DNA of 64,000 nt from Atherinomorus stipes (GCA_023101725.1 JALJCO010003418.1:95001-159000); one strand, 5' to 3'; positions 35,636-47,949 are shown, numbered from the stretch's first letter. Notes: generated from the sequence alone by a model not told the origin. Translations and numbers: made by a program.

Positions 35636-36912
35636 GAGACCATCCATCCATCTTCTTCCTCTTATCTGGGATCGGGTCGCGGGGGCAGCTGCCTAAGCAG
35701 GGAAGCCCAGACTTCCCTCCCCCCGCCCACATCCGCCAGCTCATCCGGGGGGATCCCGAGGCGCTCCCGGATGACCGAGCTCCTCCCCCATCTCTAAGGG
35801 AGAGCCCGGCCCCCCTGCGGAGGAAGCTCATTTCGGCCGCTTGTACCCGCGATCTGGTTCTTTCGGTCATGACCCACAGCTCATGGCCATAGGTGAGGGG
35901 GGGGGGGGGGGGGGGGGGGGGCGTAGATGGACGGTAAATCCAGAGCTTCTCCTTCTTCAGCTCCTTCTTCACCACGACGGACCGATGCAGAGTCTTCATC
36001 ACTGCAGACGCCGCACCGATCCGTCTGTCCATCTCCCGTCCATCCTTCCCTCACTCCTGAACAAGACCACAAATACTTAAACTCCTCCACCTGGACCAGG
36101 ACCTCACCCCGCCCCGGAGAGGACACTCCCCCCTTTTCCGGGTGAGGACCATGGTCTCGGATTTGGAGGTGCTGATTCTCATCCCGACCGCTTCACACTC
36201 GGCTGCAAATCGCCCCAGCGAGAGCTGGAGATCACGGCCCGATGACGCCAACAGAACCACGTCATCTGCAAACAGCAGAGACCGGATCCTGAGGCCACCA
36301 AACCGGATCCTGAGGCCACCAAACCGGATCCTGAGACCACCAAACCGGATCCTGAGGCCACCAAACCGGATGCCCTCACCACCTCGGCTGGACTAGAAAT
36401 CCGGTCCATAAAGGTTATGAACAGGATCGGCGATAAAGGGCAGCCTTGGCGGAGTCCAACTCTCACCGGGAATGGATCCGACCTACAGCCGGAAATGTGG
36501 ACCAAGCTCTGGCACCGGTCGTACAGGGACCGGACAGCTCGAACAAGGGGGTCCGGTACCCCGTACTCCCGGAGCACCCCCCACAGGAATCCCCGGGGGA
36601 CACGATCGAACGCCTTCTCCAAGTCCACAAAGCACATGTAGACTGGTTGGAGAACTCCCATGCCCCCTCCAGGATCCCGAAGAGGGTGTAGAGCTGGTCC
36701 ACTGTTCCACGACCAGAACCAGAACCACACTGCTCCTCCTCAATCCGAGGTTCCACTATCCGACGGACCCCCCTCTCCAGGTCCCCGAATAGACTTTACC
36801 AGGGAGGCTGAGGTGTGTGACCCCCCTGAAGGTGGAACACACCCTCCGATCCCCCTTTTTGAAGAGGGGGACCACCACCCCGGTCTGCCAGTCCAGAGGC
36901 ACTGCCCCTGTT
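35636..36912 (-). mobile_element. 5'-truncated LINE (APE/RTE- or I-like), copy 1
   Basis: Reading the minus strand from 36912 to 35636 gives the RT thumb and C-terminal part: VVPLFKKGD-type sequence, CFVDLEKAFDRVPR near 36630, VGLRQGCPLSPILF near 36450, then MTERTRSRVQAAEMSFLRR near 35850 and a (GGAT) tail at 35641-35655. The same domains occur in the fuller copy at 57665-61115. Frameshifts break it, a run of about 25 G interrupts it at 35897, and a 21-bp unit is repeated at 36281-36365. Confidence 0.88.
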
Positions 36913-36943
36913 GTATGTCTCATATTTTGAGACATACTTAACT

Positions 36944-37924
36944 CAGCCAGATATCAGATACTACCATGTATCAGATACTAGCAGGTACTAGATACTAGCA
37001 GGTATTAGATACTACCATGTATCAGATACTAGCAGGTACTAGATACTAGCAGGTATCAGATACTACCATGTATCAGATACTAGCAGGTACTAGATACTAG
37101 CAGGTATTAGATACTACCATGCATCAGATACTAGCAGGTACTAGCTACTACCATGTATCAGATACTAGCAGGTACTAGATACTAGCAGGTATCAGATACT
37201 AGCAGGTATTAGATACTACCATGTACTAGATACTAGCAGGTATTAGATACTACCATATATCAGATACTAGCAGGTATTAGATACTACCATATATCAGATA
37301 CTAGCAGGTATTAGATTCTACCATATATCAGATACTAGCAGGTATCAGATACTACCATGTATCAGATACTAGCAGGTACTACATACTACCATGTATCTGA
37401 TATTAGCAGGTATTAGATTCTACCATATATCAGATACTAGCAGGTATTAGATACTACCATATATCAGATACTAGCAGGTATCAGATACTACCATGTATCA
37501 GATACTAGCAGGTACTAGATACTACCATGTATCTGATATTAGCAGGTATTAGATACTACCATATATCAGATACTAGCAGGTATTAGATACTACCATATAT
37601 CAGATACTAGCAGGTATCAGATACTACCATATATCAGATACTAGCAGGTACTAGATACTACCATGTATCTGATACTAGCAGGTATCAGATTCTACCATAT
37701 ATCAGATACTAGCAGGTATTAGATTCTACCATATATCAGATACTAGCAGGTATCAGATACTACCATGTATCAGATACTAGCAGGTACTAGATACTACCAT
37801 ATATCAGATACTAGCAGGTACTAGATACTACCATATATCAGATACTAGCAGGTACCAGATACTACCATATATCAGATACTAGCAGGTACTAGATACTACC
37901 ATGTATCAGATACTAGCAGGTATT
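36944..37924. repeat. 34-bp AT-rich minisatellite, about 28 copies
   Basis: The unit is ATACTAGCAGGTACTAGATA then CTACCATRTATCAG, with many C/T and A/G switches and a shortened start. It abuts the truncated 5' end of LINE copy 1. Unit length is not divisible by three and stops are frequent. Confidence 0.95.
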
Positions 37925-39004
37925 ATAATGTCAGTCTGTAGCAGCAGCAGCTGCACCGTAGTCACATGACTCTGAAAGGAATGCTGGGAAATGAAGTTCT
38001 TCCAGGATAACAGGGACTTTTCTACATGCTGGACCAACGCTGATGGAACCAGATCTCACCAGATTTCATTCATAGACATATCAGCCCAAAAAACGATACC
38101 AATATTTTCTGATATCAAATTTTAATTTCGATATCGGTAGGTCGTAGTGCTGTATCTGACATATCTAAAATAAAGTATACTCATTGACTAAAATACATAA
38201 AGTATAATGTAAATAATCCATGTACAACAAGGCAGGAGCTTACAGTTTTACAGTATTTTTGTTAATCTTCTCTGTTTGGCTTCTCTCTGTGAATTACGGC
38301 AGCCTGGTCACATTTCAGAGGAAAACTGTCAAATCTGGGTGCTTAAAAGATGCAGTAATGCCAAATGTTTAAATAAATGTGAGTAATCTGTGAATATTAC
38401 TACAGAATAATTTCATTTTGTCCACATAAATTCAGAGAATCCCTATAAAAACCCTCCAGTTCTCAGATTATTTCTGTTATTTAGTAGTTTGATGCTGTTT
38501 AATGTCCAGGTGGAGGCCCAGGGAAACTACCAGCTGAAATGTGTTTTATTATCGTCCTGCATGAAGAAATACCCATTTGCAAAGCTTCCATGTTGTATGT
38601 GACCCACCTGTAGGTTTTTCCTGCCAGTGTTGACTGATGGGAAGTTGGGAAGTGATCCGTGTCGGGTCTGATGGGACCCAGCTGCATGGAAATATCCCGT
38701 CTTATTCATTTAGGGTTTCATGTCTTCGTTGTTTAAATGCATTACTGTGCTCTTATTTTCATCTATCTAAATGTACAGCAACGACGGTGTTAAAGCGCTT
38801 TATCCATAAAATGATGATGATGATCCACGAGACCACTTTCCATCGTCTTACATATTACTGATCATCACAGAATTGTATACTAGACAGTTTTGTGAAATGC
38901 AAAGTAAAAGCTTTACTGGGTTTGGTGGTCGACTGTGTCCTGGAGACTCAAAATTTGCTATTTTCGTTCATAAAACTATCCTGGGTCTGCATTCATTTAG
39001 TCTA
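37925..39004. other. First fez1 intron, mostly unassigned
   Basis: GATACCAATATTTTCTGATATC near 38095 resembles sequence near 35560, as if one element was split by LINE copy 1 and the 34-bp array. The remainder shows nothing I can assign. Confidence 0.45.
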
Positions 39005-39579
39005 CACACTCAGAAACAGAGGTAGCAGTTTGTACCTAAAAGGGTCCAAAGCTTGTTGCTGGGGGGGGGGGTTCCTTTCTGAAAGACATTTCTGTACCTT
39101 CATGGTCCATTTTTGTACCTTATCAAGCTGTATGAGTTAATAAAGTACAATTAAACCAATTAAAGATGATGAATAAAAGTCAATAAAATAGAGATGATGA
39201 CAACAATCAAAGATGCTAATAATAAATGAATAATTATTATAGAAATATTAGGCCAAACACATATATAATTATACATATAATTATTACTATGATTATTATG
39301 AAAATCATAATATAATAACTATAATTATACTACTGTTTAGTAGTACTGCTATTTATAGTTATTGTACAAGCTACACACATTTTTCAATGCTGCAGGTACC
39401 CTTAGGGTTGGAATGGTACAAATGTGTACTTTATATTACTTTGGAGCCTTTTTCATAGTATATAGGTACTTCTGGCCTCATAAAGATCAATATTGTACTT
39501 TTTAGAGAACATTTGTAGTAAATGTACGTACAGGTACAGAAACGTTCTTGTCTCTATGTTACCGCTGTTTCTGAGTGCG
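39005..39579. mobile_element. Non-autonomous inverted-repeat element with CACTCAGAAACAG ends
   Basis: The left end reads ACACTCAGAAACAGAGGTA and the right end, reversed, GCACTCAGAAACAGCGGTA. The interior is AT-rich and rich in GTACCTT and GGTACA motifs, a composition known from fish hAT-type MITEs. No open frame of note. Confidence 0.7.
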
Positions 39580-41040
39580 TACAGGCTGATATCCTATAGA
39601 AAGTACTGGAACTTACTGTCTTTGTACTGTTATCATCTATCCGCCGTGTCGATCCTGAATTTGGAAGCGAACCCATGAAGTTTTCTGCTGCTTCTGCTTG
39701 TTTTTGCCGTTTAAACTGTAAATGAATCAGAATGTTAAAGAGCTGCTTCCAGTAAATCCGTAGAAACCAAAACTTCAGCCTCTGTTCGTCCTGCTGGAGC
39801 TCAGTCACCACATTTTCTGAAGTTTGGGTTTTAATGTCTTAACTTATGTTTTCAGTTCATAGTTTCTTATTTTAAGATGTTTACATCTATGTATCATTCT
39901 GCAGTCTTTGTATTTGGTTTGATGTTTTCATTCCATCAAGACCTGGACACTCCTGGAAATGAAAATGGGAATTTTAAGACTTTTATTCTCTGGTTGAATA
40001 AAAATAAAATGAAATAAACCATCTAAAATGTGGGCATGTGATGTTTTCCAGATTGCAAACGTAATTTAGTATTTTTCTTCGTCACTGTGATGTTTCAGGC
40101 TGTGGACCAACACACTTCCCTCCATTCTGGTGACACACTCACACTGAACTGCTTCCACATCAGAAGTTATCAACACTTCCACAATCAAAGCAACTTGGAC
40201 TCTACCATGTTTTGAAAAGTGCTTAGATGAGTTCATCACCTCATGCATGATGTCTCATTTCCTGTCTCCTGTCTGAACGTTGACAGTTAAATTTTTAATG
40301 ACCCACAGCAGATTCCAGTTCATGAGTCTGATCCTGGACTCAAACTGTGATGTTACGTCACACCTTTCTTATATATTTATCAATCTCCATTTAAAAAAAA
40401 ACAAAAATAATTTATTCAATTTTATTTTCTACTTGTTTCTACTGTTATCTTTTTTTAATTTTTTTTTACGTTATTTTATTCATTTATTTTATTATTTTAT
40501 CTATTATCATTTTATTATGATTCATTTTTCATTTCTGGTATGATGACTCTTCCTCATAATAATTATTAATGTTATTATTGTGCTTTTTTTCTGTAGTTTT
40601 TCGCGTGGTTTAAACAACCTTTACCGATCTTGTATTTCAGAAAATAGAAAAAATATTTATATTAAAAAACCCCCGCCTCCTTACTAAAACAATACATTCA
40701 TTTCTCTTTCCAAATAAAAAAGAAAAATATAGGAGGGAGGGGGGAGTTTTGGACAATAAAGAGGGATACGAAATTAAAAAGAGGTTGAGTTGTTAATATT
40801 TTAAAATTTTGGAAAAAAATATAATTTTATATAATGTGGTGGGGGTTTTTTATTTTAAATTTCAATATATTAATTTATAATAATAATATTTTAAAAAAAA
40901 AGAAAGAAAGAAGGAAAGCGGGGTTTAACGTTGTGTACGGTGAGAGGATGATGTGACGCGTATAAATGACCCCTGGTTTGTGACGGCGTGCTGATCCGTG
41001 CAGCTGGCAGCAGTGAAGGACGTGAACGCCGCTGAAACAC
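39580..41040. other. First fez1 intron, AT-rich, no feature recognised
   Basis: Long AT-rich stretches, especially 40390-40900, with A and T runs. No exon, RNA or transposon end was found. Confidence 0.5.
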
Positions 41041-41566
41041 GGTGAGAAAACGCTTCAGATCTGCAGGAGAAAACGCTTCAGATCTGCAGGAGAAAAGGCT
41101 TCAGATCTGCAGGAGAAAACGCTTCAGATCTGCAGGAGAAAAGACTTCAGATCTGCAGGAGAAAAGGCTTCAGATCTGCAGGAGAAAACGCTTCAGATCT
41201 GCAGGAGAAAACGCTTCAGATCTGCAGGAGAAAAGGCTTCAGATCTGCAGGAGAAAACGCCTCAGATCTGCAGGAGAAAAGGCTTCAGATCTGCAGGAGA
41301 AAAGGCTTCAGATCTGCAGGAGAAAACGCTTCAGATCTGCAGGAGAAAAGGCTTCAGATCTGCAGGAGAAAAGTCTTCAGATCTGCAGGAGAAAACGCTT
41401 CAGATCTGCAGGAGAAAAGGCTTCAGATCTGCAGGAGAAAAGGCCTCAGATCTGCAGGAGAAAAGGCTTCAGATCTGCAGGAGAAAACGCTTCAGATCTG
41501 CAGGAGAAAACGCTTCAGATCTGCAGGAGAAAACGCTTCAGATCTGCAGGAGAAAAGGCTTCATGT
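41041..41566. repeat. 23-bp minisatellite, about 23 copies
   Basis: The unit is AGGAGAAAACGCTTCAGATC then TGC. AAAACG alternates with AAAAGG. Each unit carries the palindrome GCAGATCTGC around a BglII site. It stays open in one plus frame because 69 bases hold no stop, but the product is a simple repeat. Confidence 0.96.
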
Positions 41567-42194
41567 TGGGAGGATTTCAGAGCCGCGGCTCCGGCCGTCT
41601 GAGTGGCATCGCGGCACTGAGGCCTAAACGTTCTCTGTGTGCTGTGCTGGCGTGGCGTCAGTGGGGGGGCACGGACCAGTCCGATTAAAAACAAGCTCCT
41701 CTTCCTCTTCACACGAGTCAGCAAAGTGCTGCCCCGTCCACAGCCGGATCGTCTTTCACCACCTCCCTCGCTGATGTGAAACGTACATTCCTCATCTCTG
41801 GATTCAAACTGGTGATTCCTCTGCTACTGTACGGCCGGACAGCTTCATTCCTGATTTCAGTTTTGCCTTTTCACGATCATAAAAACACTGAAATCGAAGA
41901 AAACGATAAATCCTGAAGTGAACAGACTGGTGGAGTTAAAGGAAGCAAAGTGCAGGAGTACAGAACAGGAACGCATGTAGACTGAATATTCATTTTTATT
42001 GCTATTATTATTTTAAATAATATTCTTCTTTTACTCCTTTACTTGTTTCTAATTTACTTTTGGTTTTATTCTTTTTAAAAGTTACATTTGAAGTTGAGTT
42101 TTGGTGGTTCAACAAACACTTTTTATGAAATCAATGAATAGGGGATTATCACGCTTCCGTGTTCCGGTTTCCGGAACGTGAAACACTTAGCCGG
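41567..42194. other. First fez1 intron, no feature recognised
   Basis: Mixed sequence between the 23-bp array and the foldback element; nothing could be assigned. Confidence 0.5.
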
Positions 42195-42838
42195 TCCACT
42201 TCCGGGCCAGTTCAACGTCCCTGCTCTGCTCCGCTTTGTAAATGGAAGAAACGCCAACCCTACTTACATTTCATGGGTTCCAGGCTGAAGTGATGCTCAG
42301 GAAGAAGTGGATCAAAGCGATTCGCCGGAGTGAAGGCCCGAACTTTATTATATAACAACGTAGCACGTTTGCTTGTAGCCCGCACTTCAATGATGCAGAC
42401 TACACAGTTAGTGTTAGCAGGCTAGCATTAGCAGGCTAGCGCTAGCTGACGTGTCTAACTTTGTGCGTCTTAAAACACAAGCATCTGAAAATCGGGTCTG
42501 TACCCCCCCCCCGTTTCCAGTGGAACAACTGGGGACCAAGAAAGGAGACGCTTTCAGATGCTTGTGTGTTTTCAGCTGCACAAAGTTAGGCAGCAAGCTG
42601 GCTAACGCTAGCCTGCTAACACCAGCTGTGTACTCTGCCGGCTACAAACAAACGTGCTGCGTTGTTTTATTATAAAGTTCGTCCCTTCACCGCGGCGAAT
42701 CGATCGCTTTGATTGTCTTCTTTCTTAGCTTCACTTCAGTCTGGAATGAAAACTTAAGTATGTTTGGCGTTTATCCGATTTAAACAGTATAACAGAGCAG
42801 GAACGGCTGTCGTTAACATGGCCCGGAAGAGGAAACGC
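42195..42838. mobile_element. 640-bp imperfect palindrome (foldback element)
   Basis: Left-arm blocks recur reversed in the right arm in mirror order: ACTTCCGGGCCA / TGGCCCGGAAG, AAACGCCAA / TTTGGCGTTT, CAGGCTGAAGTGA / TCACTTCAGTCTG, ATCAAAGCGATTCGCC / GGCGAATCGATCGCTTTGAT, GTAGCACGTTTG / CAAACGTGCTGC, GTTAGCAGGCTAGC / GCTAGCCTGCTAAC, ACACAAGCATCTGAAAA / TTTTCAGATGCTTGTGTG read across the centre. Arms are about 300 bp each with roughly 80 percent agreement by eye. The centre holds a C run at 42505. No coding region. Confidence 0.82.
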
Positions 42839-44012
42839 CGAGATTCTGGATTCTGAGATATATTAATTGTGATTTCAGTATCAGTCCAAATAATGGTGAT
42901 TATCATTTTTGCCATAATGGTCCAGGCCTTTGCTGATGCAGATTAAACTCCTACTGAGGTGGAAGGAATCATCCTCAGGTCTGATTGTGACGATGACTGG
43001 CAGCTTCTGTCCCTTAACAGAGTCGTCACCCGGAAATGCCACTTTTTCCCGTTAAAACATGTGTACTGGAACAGGACCTCAGTAAAAACGTGCCAGAAAC
43101 TCCGGAGAGTGAAAGCAGCTTCGTCTTTAAGTGCGGCGCTCTCTTCCCACCAGAACCGGCCACCAGCACGCGCTCTCCATCGTACGCCGTTTGGATTTCT
43201 TTCTCCCAATGACGTGAACGAGAGAGGCTGCTAGCTTCTAAGCTAGCCTCTTTAGCGCCACCTAAAAGCAGCTGATTACCTGCCACGGAGTAGTTATGAC
43301 CAGCTTTGTCAGAGAGGAGGACGACGATGAGGAGGAGGAGGAGGGGGGGGAGATTGCCATTCTGAGCTGCTTCAGCAGAAATTCCTCCGTTTTCAGTGTA
43401 ACAGGAGGGACAGCTTTACCAGGGAGCAGTGGATGATATTTCTCAGTGAGGATGTGCAGTCGGTAAGTGTTGCTGCTGTGTAACTTCTTATCTTTTGTGT
43501 CAGAGACCAGTAAACGGTGGTAGACGAGCGGACAAGCTGCTAATGTAGCTACAGAAGCTAACAGTGTTTGGTTAGCTTCACGTCAGACGTCCGCTCCTTA
43601 TATCCATCAGAGTCCAGCCCTTTTACTCCGGATCCTCTCCATCAGCCGCACCGTTACGTTTTTATCACGTTTTTCTCTGCTGGGACATCATTTCCTTCAC
43701 TTCTGTCCTGATAAAACTTTGTTTGGCTTTGACGTTTGCCTCGTGAACGCGCTTACAGACAGCTCTGATTCTCGTACGTGTTCTCACCACAAACAAACGT
43801 TGGAGATAAAAAGAGGTTAAAATGAGCTCATTACATTTTCCTCCCACCCAACTAGAATTATAAATTCATTTGAAGATAATTTCAGAAGGATTGTGGATGT
43901 AAAACAGCAGCTTATGACACTTTAATGGACTTGATAAAGTCGTTTTCTGGAATCAGGAACATAGACGAGGAAATCAGTGCTGCTGGCAGGAGAGGTGGTG
44001 TCAGGAGGTTTG
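42839..44012. other. First fez1 intron, no feature recognised
   Basis: Includes a GA-rich patch at 43312-43352 and a GCTAGCTTCTAAGCTAGC hairpin near 43231. No exon could be supported. Confidence 0.45.
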
Positions 44013-44376
44013 CATGCAGGTGCAGGTACAGGTGCATGTGCATGTGCAGGTGAGGTGCATGTGAGGTGCATGTGCAGGTGAGGTGCATGTGCATGTGCAG
44101 GTGCATGTGCAGGTGAGGTGCATGTGCAGGTGCATGTGCAGGTGAGGTGCATGTACATGTACAGGTGCATGTGCATGTGCAGGTGAGGTGCATGTGCAGG
44201 TGCATGTGCATGTGCATGTGCATGTGCATGTGCAGGTGAGGTGCATGTGCAGGTGAGGTGCATGTGCAGGTGCATGTACAGGTGAGGTGCATGTGCAGGT
44301 GCATGTGCAGGTGAGGTGCATGTGCAGGTGCATGTGCATGTGCAGGTGAGGTGCATGTGCAGGTGCATGTGCAGGT
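44013..44376. repeat. GTGCATGTGCAG minisatellite, about 365 bp
   Basis: Six-base words GTGCAT and GTGCAG, with GTGAG inserts, form 11- to 17-bp units. Minus-strand frames read HMHLHMHLTCTCTC and are artefacts. A C run of about 24 bases follows at 44480-44503. Confidence 0.95.
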
Positions 44377-44878
44377 GCACCTTCACTGAGAGACGTGGGG
44401 GGTCTCAGGTGGGTCATCCGCTCCACAATCTGATGCAATAAACCCAAATCACCCATCGAACCTGACAAGAGCAAATCCAGCCCCCCCCCCCCCCCCCCCC
44501 CCCCGACTGGGATTCTTATGAATAAATATTGAACCGTCATGTTTACGGTCATTTGTGACTGTAACAACAGAACATCCGCCGCATCACCGTGGAAACGCGG
44601 GGGTCTGACGTGTGTGGGCTTAAATCATTGCTGGTGTATCCGCGATGCTCCCCCAGGTGAAAATAATAACATACGTCAGTCTGAGAAAGCACTGGGTGCG
44701 CGTGAGATCGGCAGAAACGCAGCTTAGATCAGGATTCACAGCAGAAGAGGAGCGAGAGACACCAGCTCCTCAGAGAGAGAGAGAGAAGGGAGGAGTGGGG
44801 GAGGGAGCGCAAAGCAGCAAGGAGAGATGGAGGAAACCATGGTTACGAGGATGAGGAGGCAGGATGAAGGCTGCTTAC

Positions 44879-45000
44879 CTGCTCTTAGATGAACCGAGCT
44901 TTGTTGTGGCTTCGTGAGCGGCTCGATCGTCTCAGACCAGGAGAATCTGTGCCCCCCCTCGCAGAAACAGCCCGTGACGAGCAGCAGCAGGTACAGTCAT
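44879..45000 (-). other. fez1: Candidate non-coding first exon of fez1
   Basis: The minus strand has a good donor, AGAGCAG|GTAAGC, with the exon ending at 44879. It lies 10.4 kb upstream of the start-codon exon, which has its own 5' UTR acceptor, so an upstream exon must exist. The 5' limit is unknown; 45000 is nominal. No transcript evidence is available here. Confidence 0.4.
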
Positions 45001-45129
45001 GCCAGGGTGGGAGAGAGAAGAGGGGGAGACGGAGAGGTAAAGATGGCAGCGTGGTCTGTTTCCCTTCCCTCACCCGCTATCCCACAGACGCCCTGATCTG
45101 CCCCCCCGCAGCTCGATGTTTTCCAGTCA

Positions 45130-45175
45130 GCAGCTCGCACGGAGCATGCGCACTCTGATGACATCACATCACCCC
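45130..45175 (-). promoter_or_regulatory. Candidate fez1 promoter elements (NRF1-like, CRE-like)
   Basis: GCATGCGCAC at 45144-45153 is close to the NRF1 consensus GCGCATGCGC. TGATGACATCACATCAC follows at 45157. Both lie upstream, in minus orientation, of the candidate first exon. CpG content is higher here than in the introns. Function is inferred only. Confidence 0.35.
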
Positions 45176-45199
45176 CTCCCTCACTCACTCCCTCCTGCT

Positions 45200-45727
45200 C
45201 TCGACCCTCTCTTTCTCCTTTTGTCCCTGCCTCCTCTCTGCTTCCATTCAACCCAATATTCATGAGGGGGGGGGGGCTTTCTATCAGAGCACCGCATGCT
45301 ATTCTCCACCTTTTGTTTATGACGTCACCAGCTTTGCTTTTGTCGTCTGCTTGGTGGTTGAACCAGAAACCGGAGCGAGGATGAGGAGGGTCCATCTGAT
45401 GATGTCAGTGAGAGCGAAGGAAGCGATGAAGGCCACGCTGACCCGTAACCATGACAACAGCTGACGTCATTGTGAAGAAAGAAAACATCTGTTTATTAAC
45501 AGATGATGTAAAAGACAGGAGAACCACATGCTTCATTTGAGGGGGGTGGGAGATGCTGGAATCACCAGATTGGGGGGGGGGGGGGGGGGTGCTGAATGCA
45601 GGTGCCAAAAGTAGAAGTAAAATTACTTTTCAAGTACAAATCCGGCCATGTTCTTGGATCTGCCAGTACATGTAGAACCTGTTTTCACTGAGCTCATCTA
45701 CCTGTGAACACTGAAAACCTCAGACTT
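45200..45727. other. Upstream of fez1, no gene recognised
   Basis: Contains G runs at 45267-45276 and 45572-45588. No exon or mobile element could be supported. Confidence 0.5.
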
Positions 45728-46398
45728 CCAGTCTGTTGTCCAGCTGAACTCCAGGTATTTGTAGTTCTCTACCACCTCCACCTCCTCTTCCAGGATGTAG
45801 ACAGGACTATGCTGCTTATTCTTGCTCCTCCTGAAGTCAACAATCATCTCTTTAGTCTTGCTGGTGTCTAAGATGAGCTGATTGTTACCATTTCACAAAC
45901 TGACTGACCAGTTCCCTGTACTCGGCTTCTTGTCCATCACTGATACACCCCACAACTGCAGAGTCATCAGAGTATTTCTGCAGATGACAGGATCAGAGTT
46001 GTACTGGAAGTCTGAGGTGTACAGTGTAAAGAGGAATGGTGAGAGTACAGTTCCTTGTGGTGCTCCAGTGCTGCTGACCACCATCTCAGACACACAACCT
46101 TTCAGTCTCACAAACTGTGGTCTGTTTGTGAGGTAGTCGTAAATCCAGGTGGTTGTGGAGGATCCACCTGGAAGTTATGGAGCTTCTCACATAGCAAAGC
46201 AGCTGAATAGTATTAAAGGCACTTGAAAAATCAAAGAACATGACCCTTCAAAGTGCTGCCTGACTGGTCCAGATGACAGTGGGCTCTCTGAAGCAGGAAG
46301 ATGATGGCGTCTTCAACCCCCCCCCCATTACCATATGTGAACTGTAATGGGTCCTGAAAGGTGTTCACTTGCTTGTTGAGGTGAGCCAGTAAGCGTAA
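45728..46398 (-). mobile_element. LINE reverse-transcriptase fragment, copy B
   Basis: It runs parallel to copy A over its first 385 bases and then continues upstream in the RT domain. On the minus strand the catalytic box reads LQKYSDDSAVVG, preceded by TGAPQGTVLSPFLF. Sequence further 5' encodes FDFSSAFNT-like residues near 46225. A C run at 46318 and shifts break the frame. Family is probably Rex1/Babar or another CR1/L2 relative. Confidence 0.75.
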
Positions 46399-46399
46399 T

Positions 46400-47040
46400 A
46401 AAATCAGCAGTTCCTGTCACCAGGAGGCGGAGCTAAGGTGCACCCTAGAAATGGTCATATGGGTACGTTCAGCATCACATGTAGATATTTTGGTGCAGAT
46501 AAATTGATTTATGACAGTTATCTCAGTTTTGTGTTTCATGACGAGAGGGCCAACTTTGAGGCCCCGCCCACGCCACAGGCTTTGCCCTATCAAAAAGCTT
46601 TCGATAAATTTTAATCACACATGCTTTGGAAACATTCTGACCGATTTTGGTGGCCGTACCATAAAAGCCCTCGGACAAGTTCGTTCAAACGTGAGGTGAG
46701 TAAAACGCCAAAATGGCGACTTTGACCCAAAATGGACGACTTCCTGTATGTTTTACAAATATGCTGCAAGAGGATTTTTTGTTCGCTCTGGCATGTAGAA
46801 CATGTGTACCTATTTTCGTAAAGATTGATGGGATGCAGTGGCAGAGCAGTCAAAATATGTGGCACTGTCGCGCAATTTTTGCACATACATACCCGACCCC
46901 CCCATAGTATGTAAATTTACACATTCCATTGGGGGAGTAGCAAATATTTGGTGAGTTTTTGTGCATGTTCAGACCCCCCAAAAATGCACTTTATTGGGCA
47001 AAAGAAGAAGAAGAAACGGGAGGGTTCCAATAGGTGCTCA
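46400..47040. repeat. Unclassified fish interspersed repeat
   Basis: Includes GGAGGCGGAGCTAAGG, CAAAAATTTCGT-like text, AAATGGCGACTTTGACCC and an end with AGAAGAAGAAGAAACGGGAG then GTTCCAATAGGTGCTC. Such AGAAGAAGAAG-plus-CAATAGG ends occur in a dispersed repeat of many fish. Borders are approximate. Confidence 0.5.
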
Positions 47041-47949
47041 GCCTAATTATTTTCATTATTAATGTCTGCGTCTATCACAGCCTGGATTGAAAATAAATAG
47101 ATAAATGAATGAATAAAAAATAAATAAATCTGCCTAATCCAGCGTGCCAACCCCTGGTAGGATTTTGAGCTGCAGATGTAATAGTATAAATACATGTAAT
47201 CACGTAACGGTTTGTATCCTGTTACCACTCTTGCTCATATATTTCCTGCCTGGAACATCCAGCTCTGAGATCAGAACAGATTTGTCACATAAAGCTTTTT
47301 ACAGCCAGATGGCTCAGAGGGAATCGGGGAAAGAAGCAGAGTTGCTGTATGTTCTATAAAATACGCAGCCAGAATGTACGTCTGACCTGCTACTGATTAT
47401 TTAGGGACGTTAAATTAACAAAAGGCTAAAACATAAAATTAGGAACTGGCAAGAAGATAGAAAAGTTAAAGAGTAAAAAAATTAGGCACCACAGTGATTC
47501 ACTGAATGCATGACGCCAGTAAACAGGAGGAGCTGAGCCCCCCCCCCCACCTGACAGCTGTTCTTTACAAAAATAAACAGATTTCACCATCACCACTAAC
47601 AAGCCAGCAGACACCAAGCAAGCATCATTGGTCTGGAAGGACGGCTCTCTCCTGCTCAGCCAGACAAAGAAAGAGAACAAGTCCTATCAGAGGCCTCCCA
47701 TTTCTACGGCAACGCAGCCCAGAATTGCATAGGAACCGGTTACCATGGTGACACCGTAAATGCACTGGCAAAGGAATTACTCCACAAGCAGCAAAGAAAA
47801 ACAAGTCTGGCTGTGGTGTCCTTGGTTACGGAAAATATGTGTTTCATGCAAAATGTGACAGATTAGAGTTTACACGAGAATAAAAACCAGCAAGAACAAG
47901 TGGAAACGTCACGAGCAACAGTTCATAAAAACACAATGTAAGATGAGGA
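47041..47949. other. Intergenic, no gene recognised
   Basis: Short AAATAAATAGATAAATGAATG tail near 47090, otherwise nothing I can assign. Confidence 0.5.

Noticed and set aside
44480..44503. Long C and G homopolymers (also 35897, 45572, 63797) as regulatory features
   Set aside because: They could be real slippage-prone tracts or sequencing artefacts; nothing in the sequence supports function.
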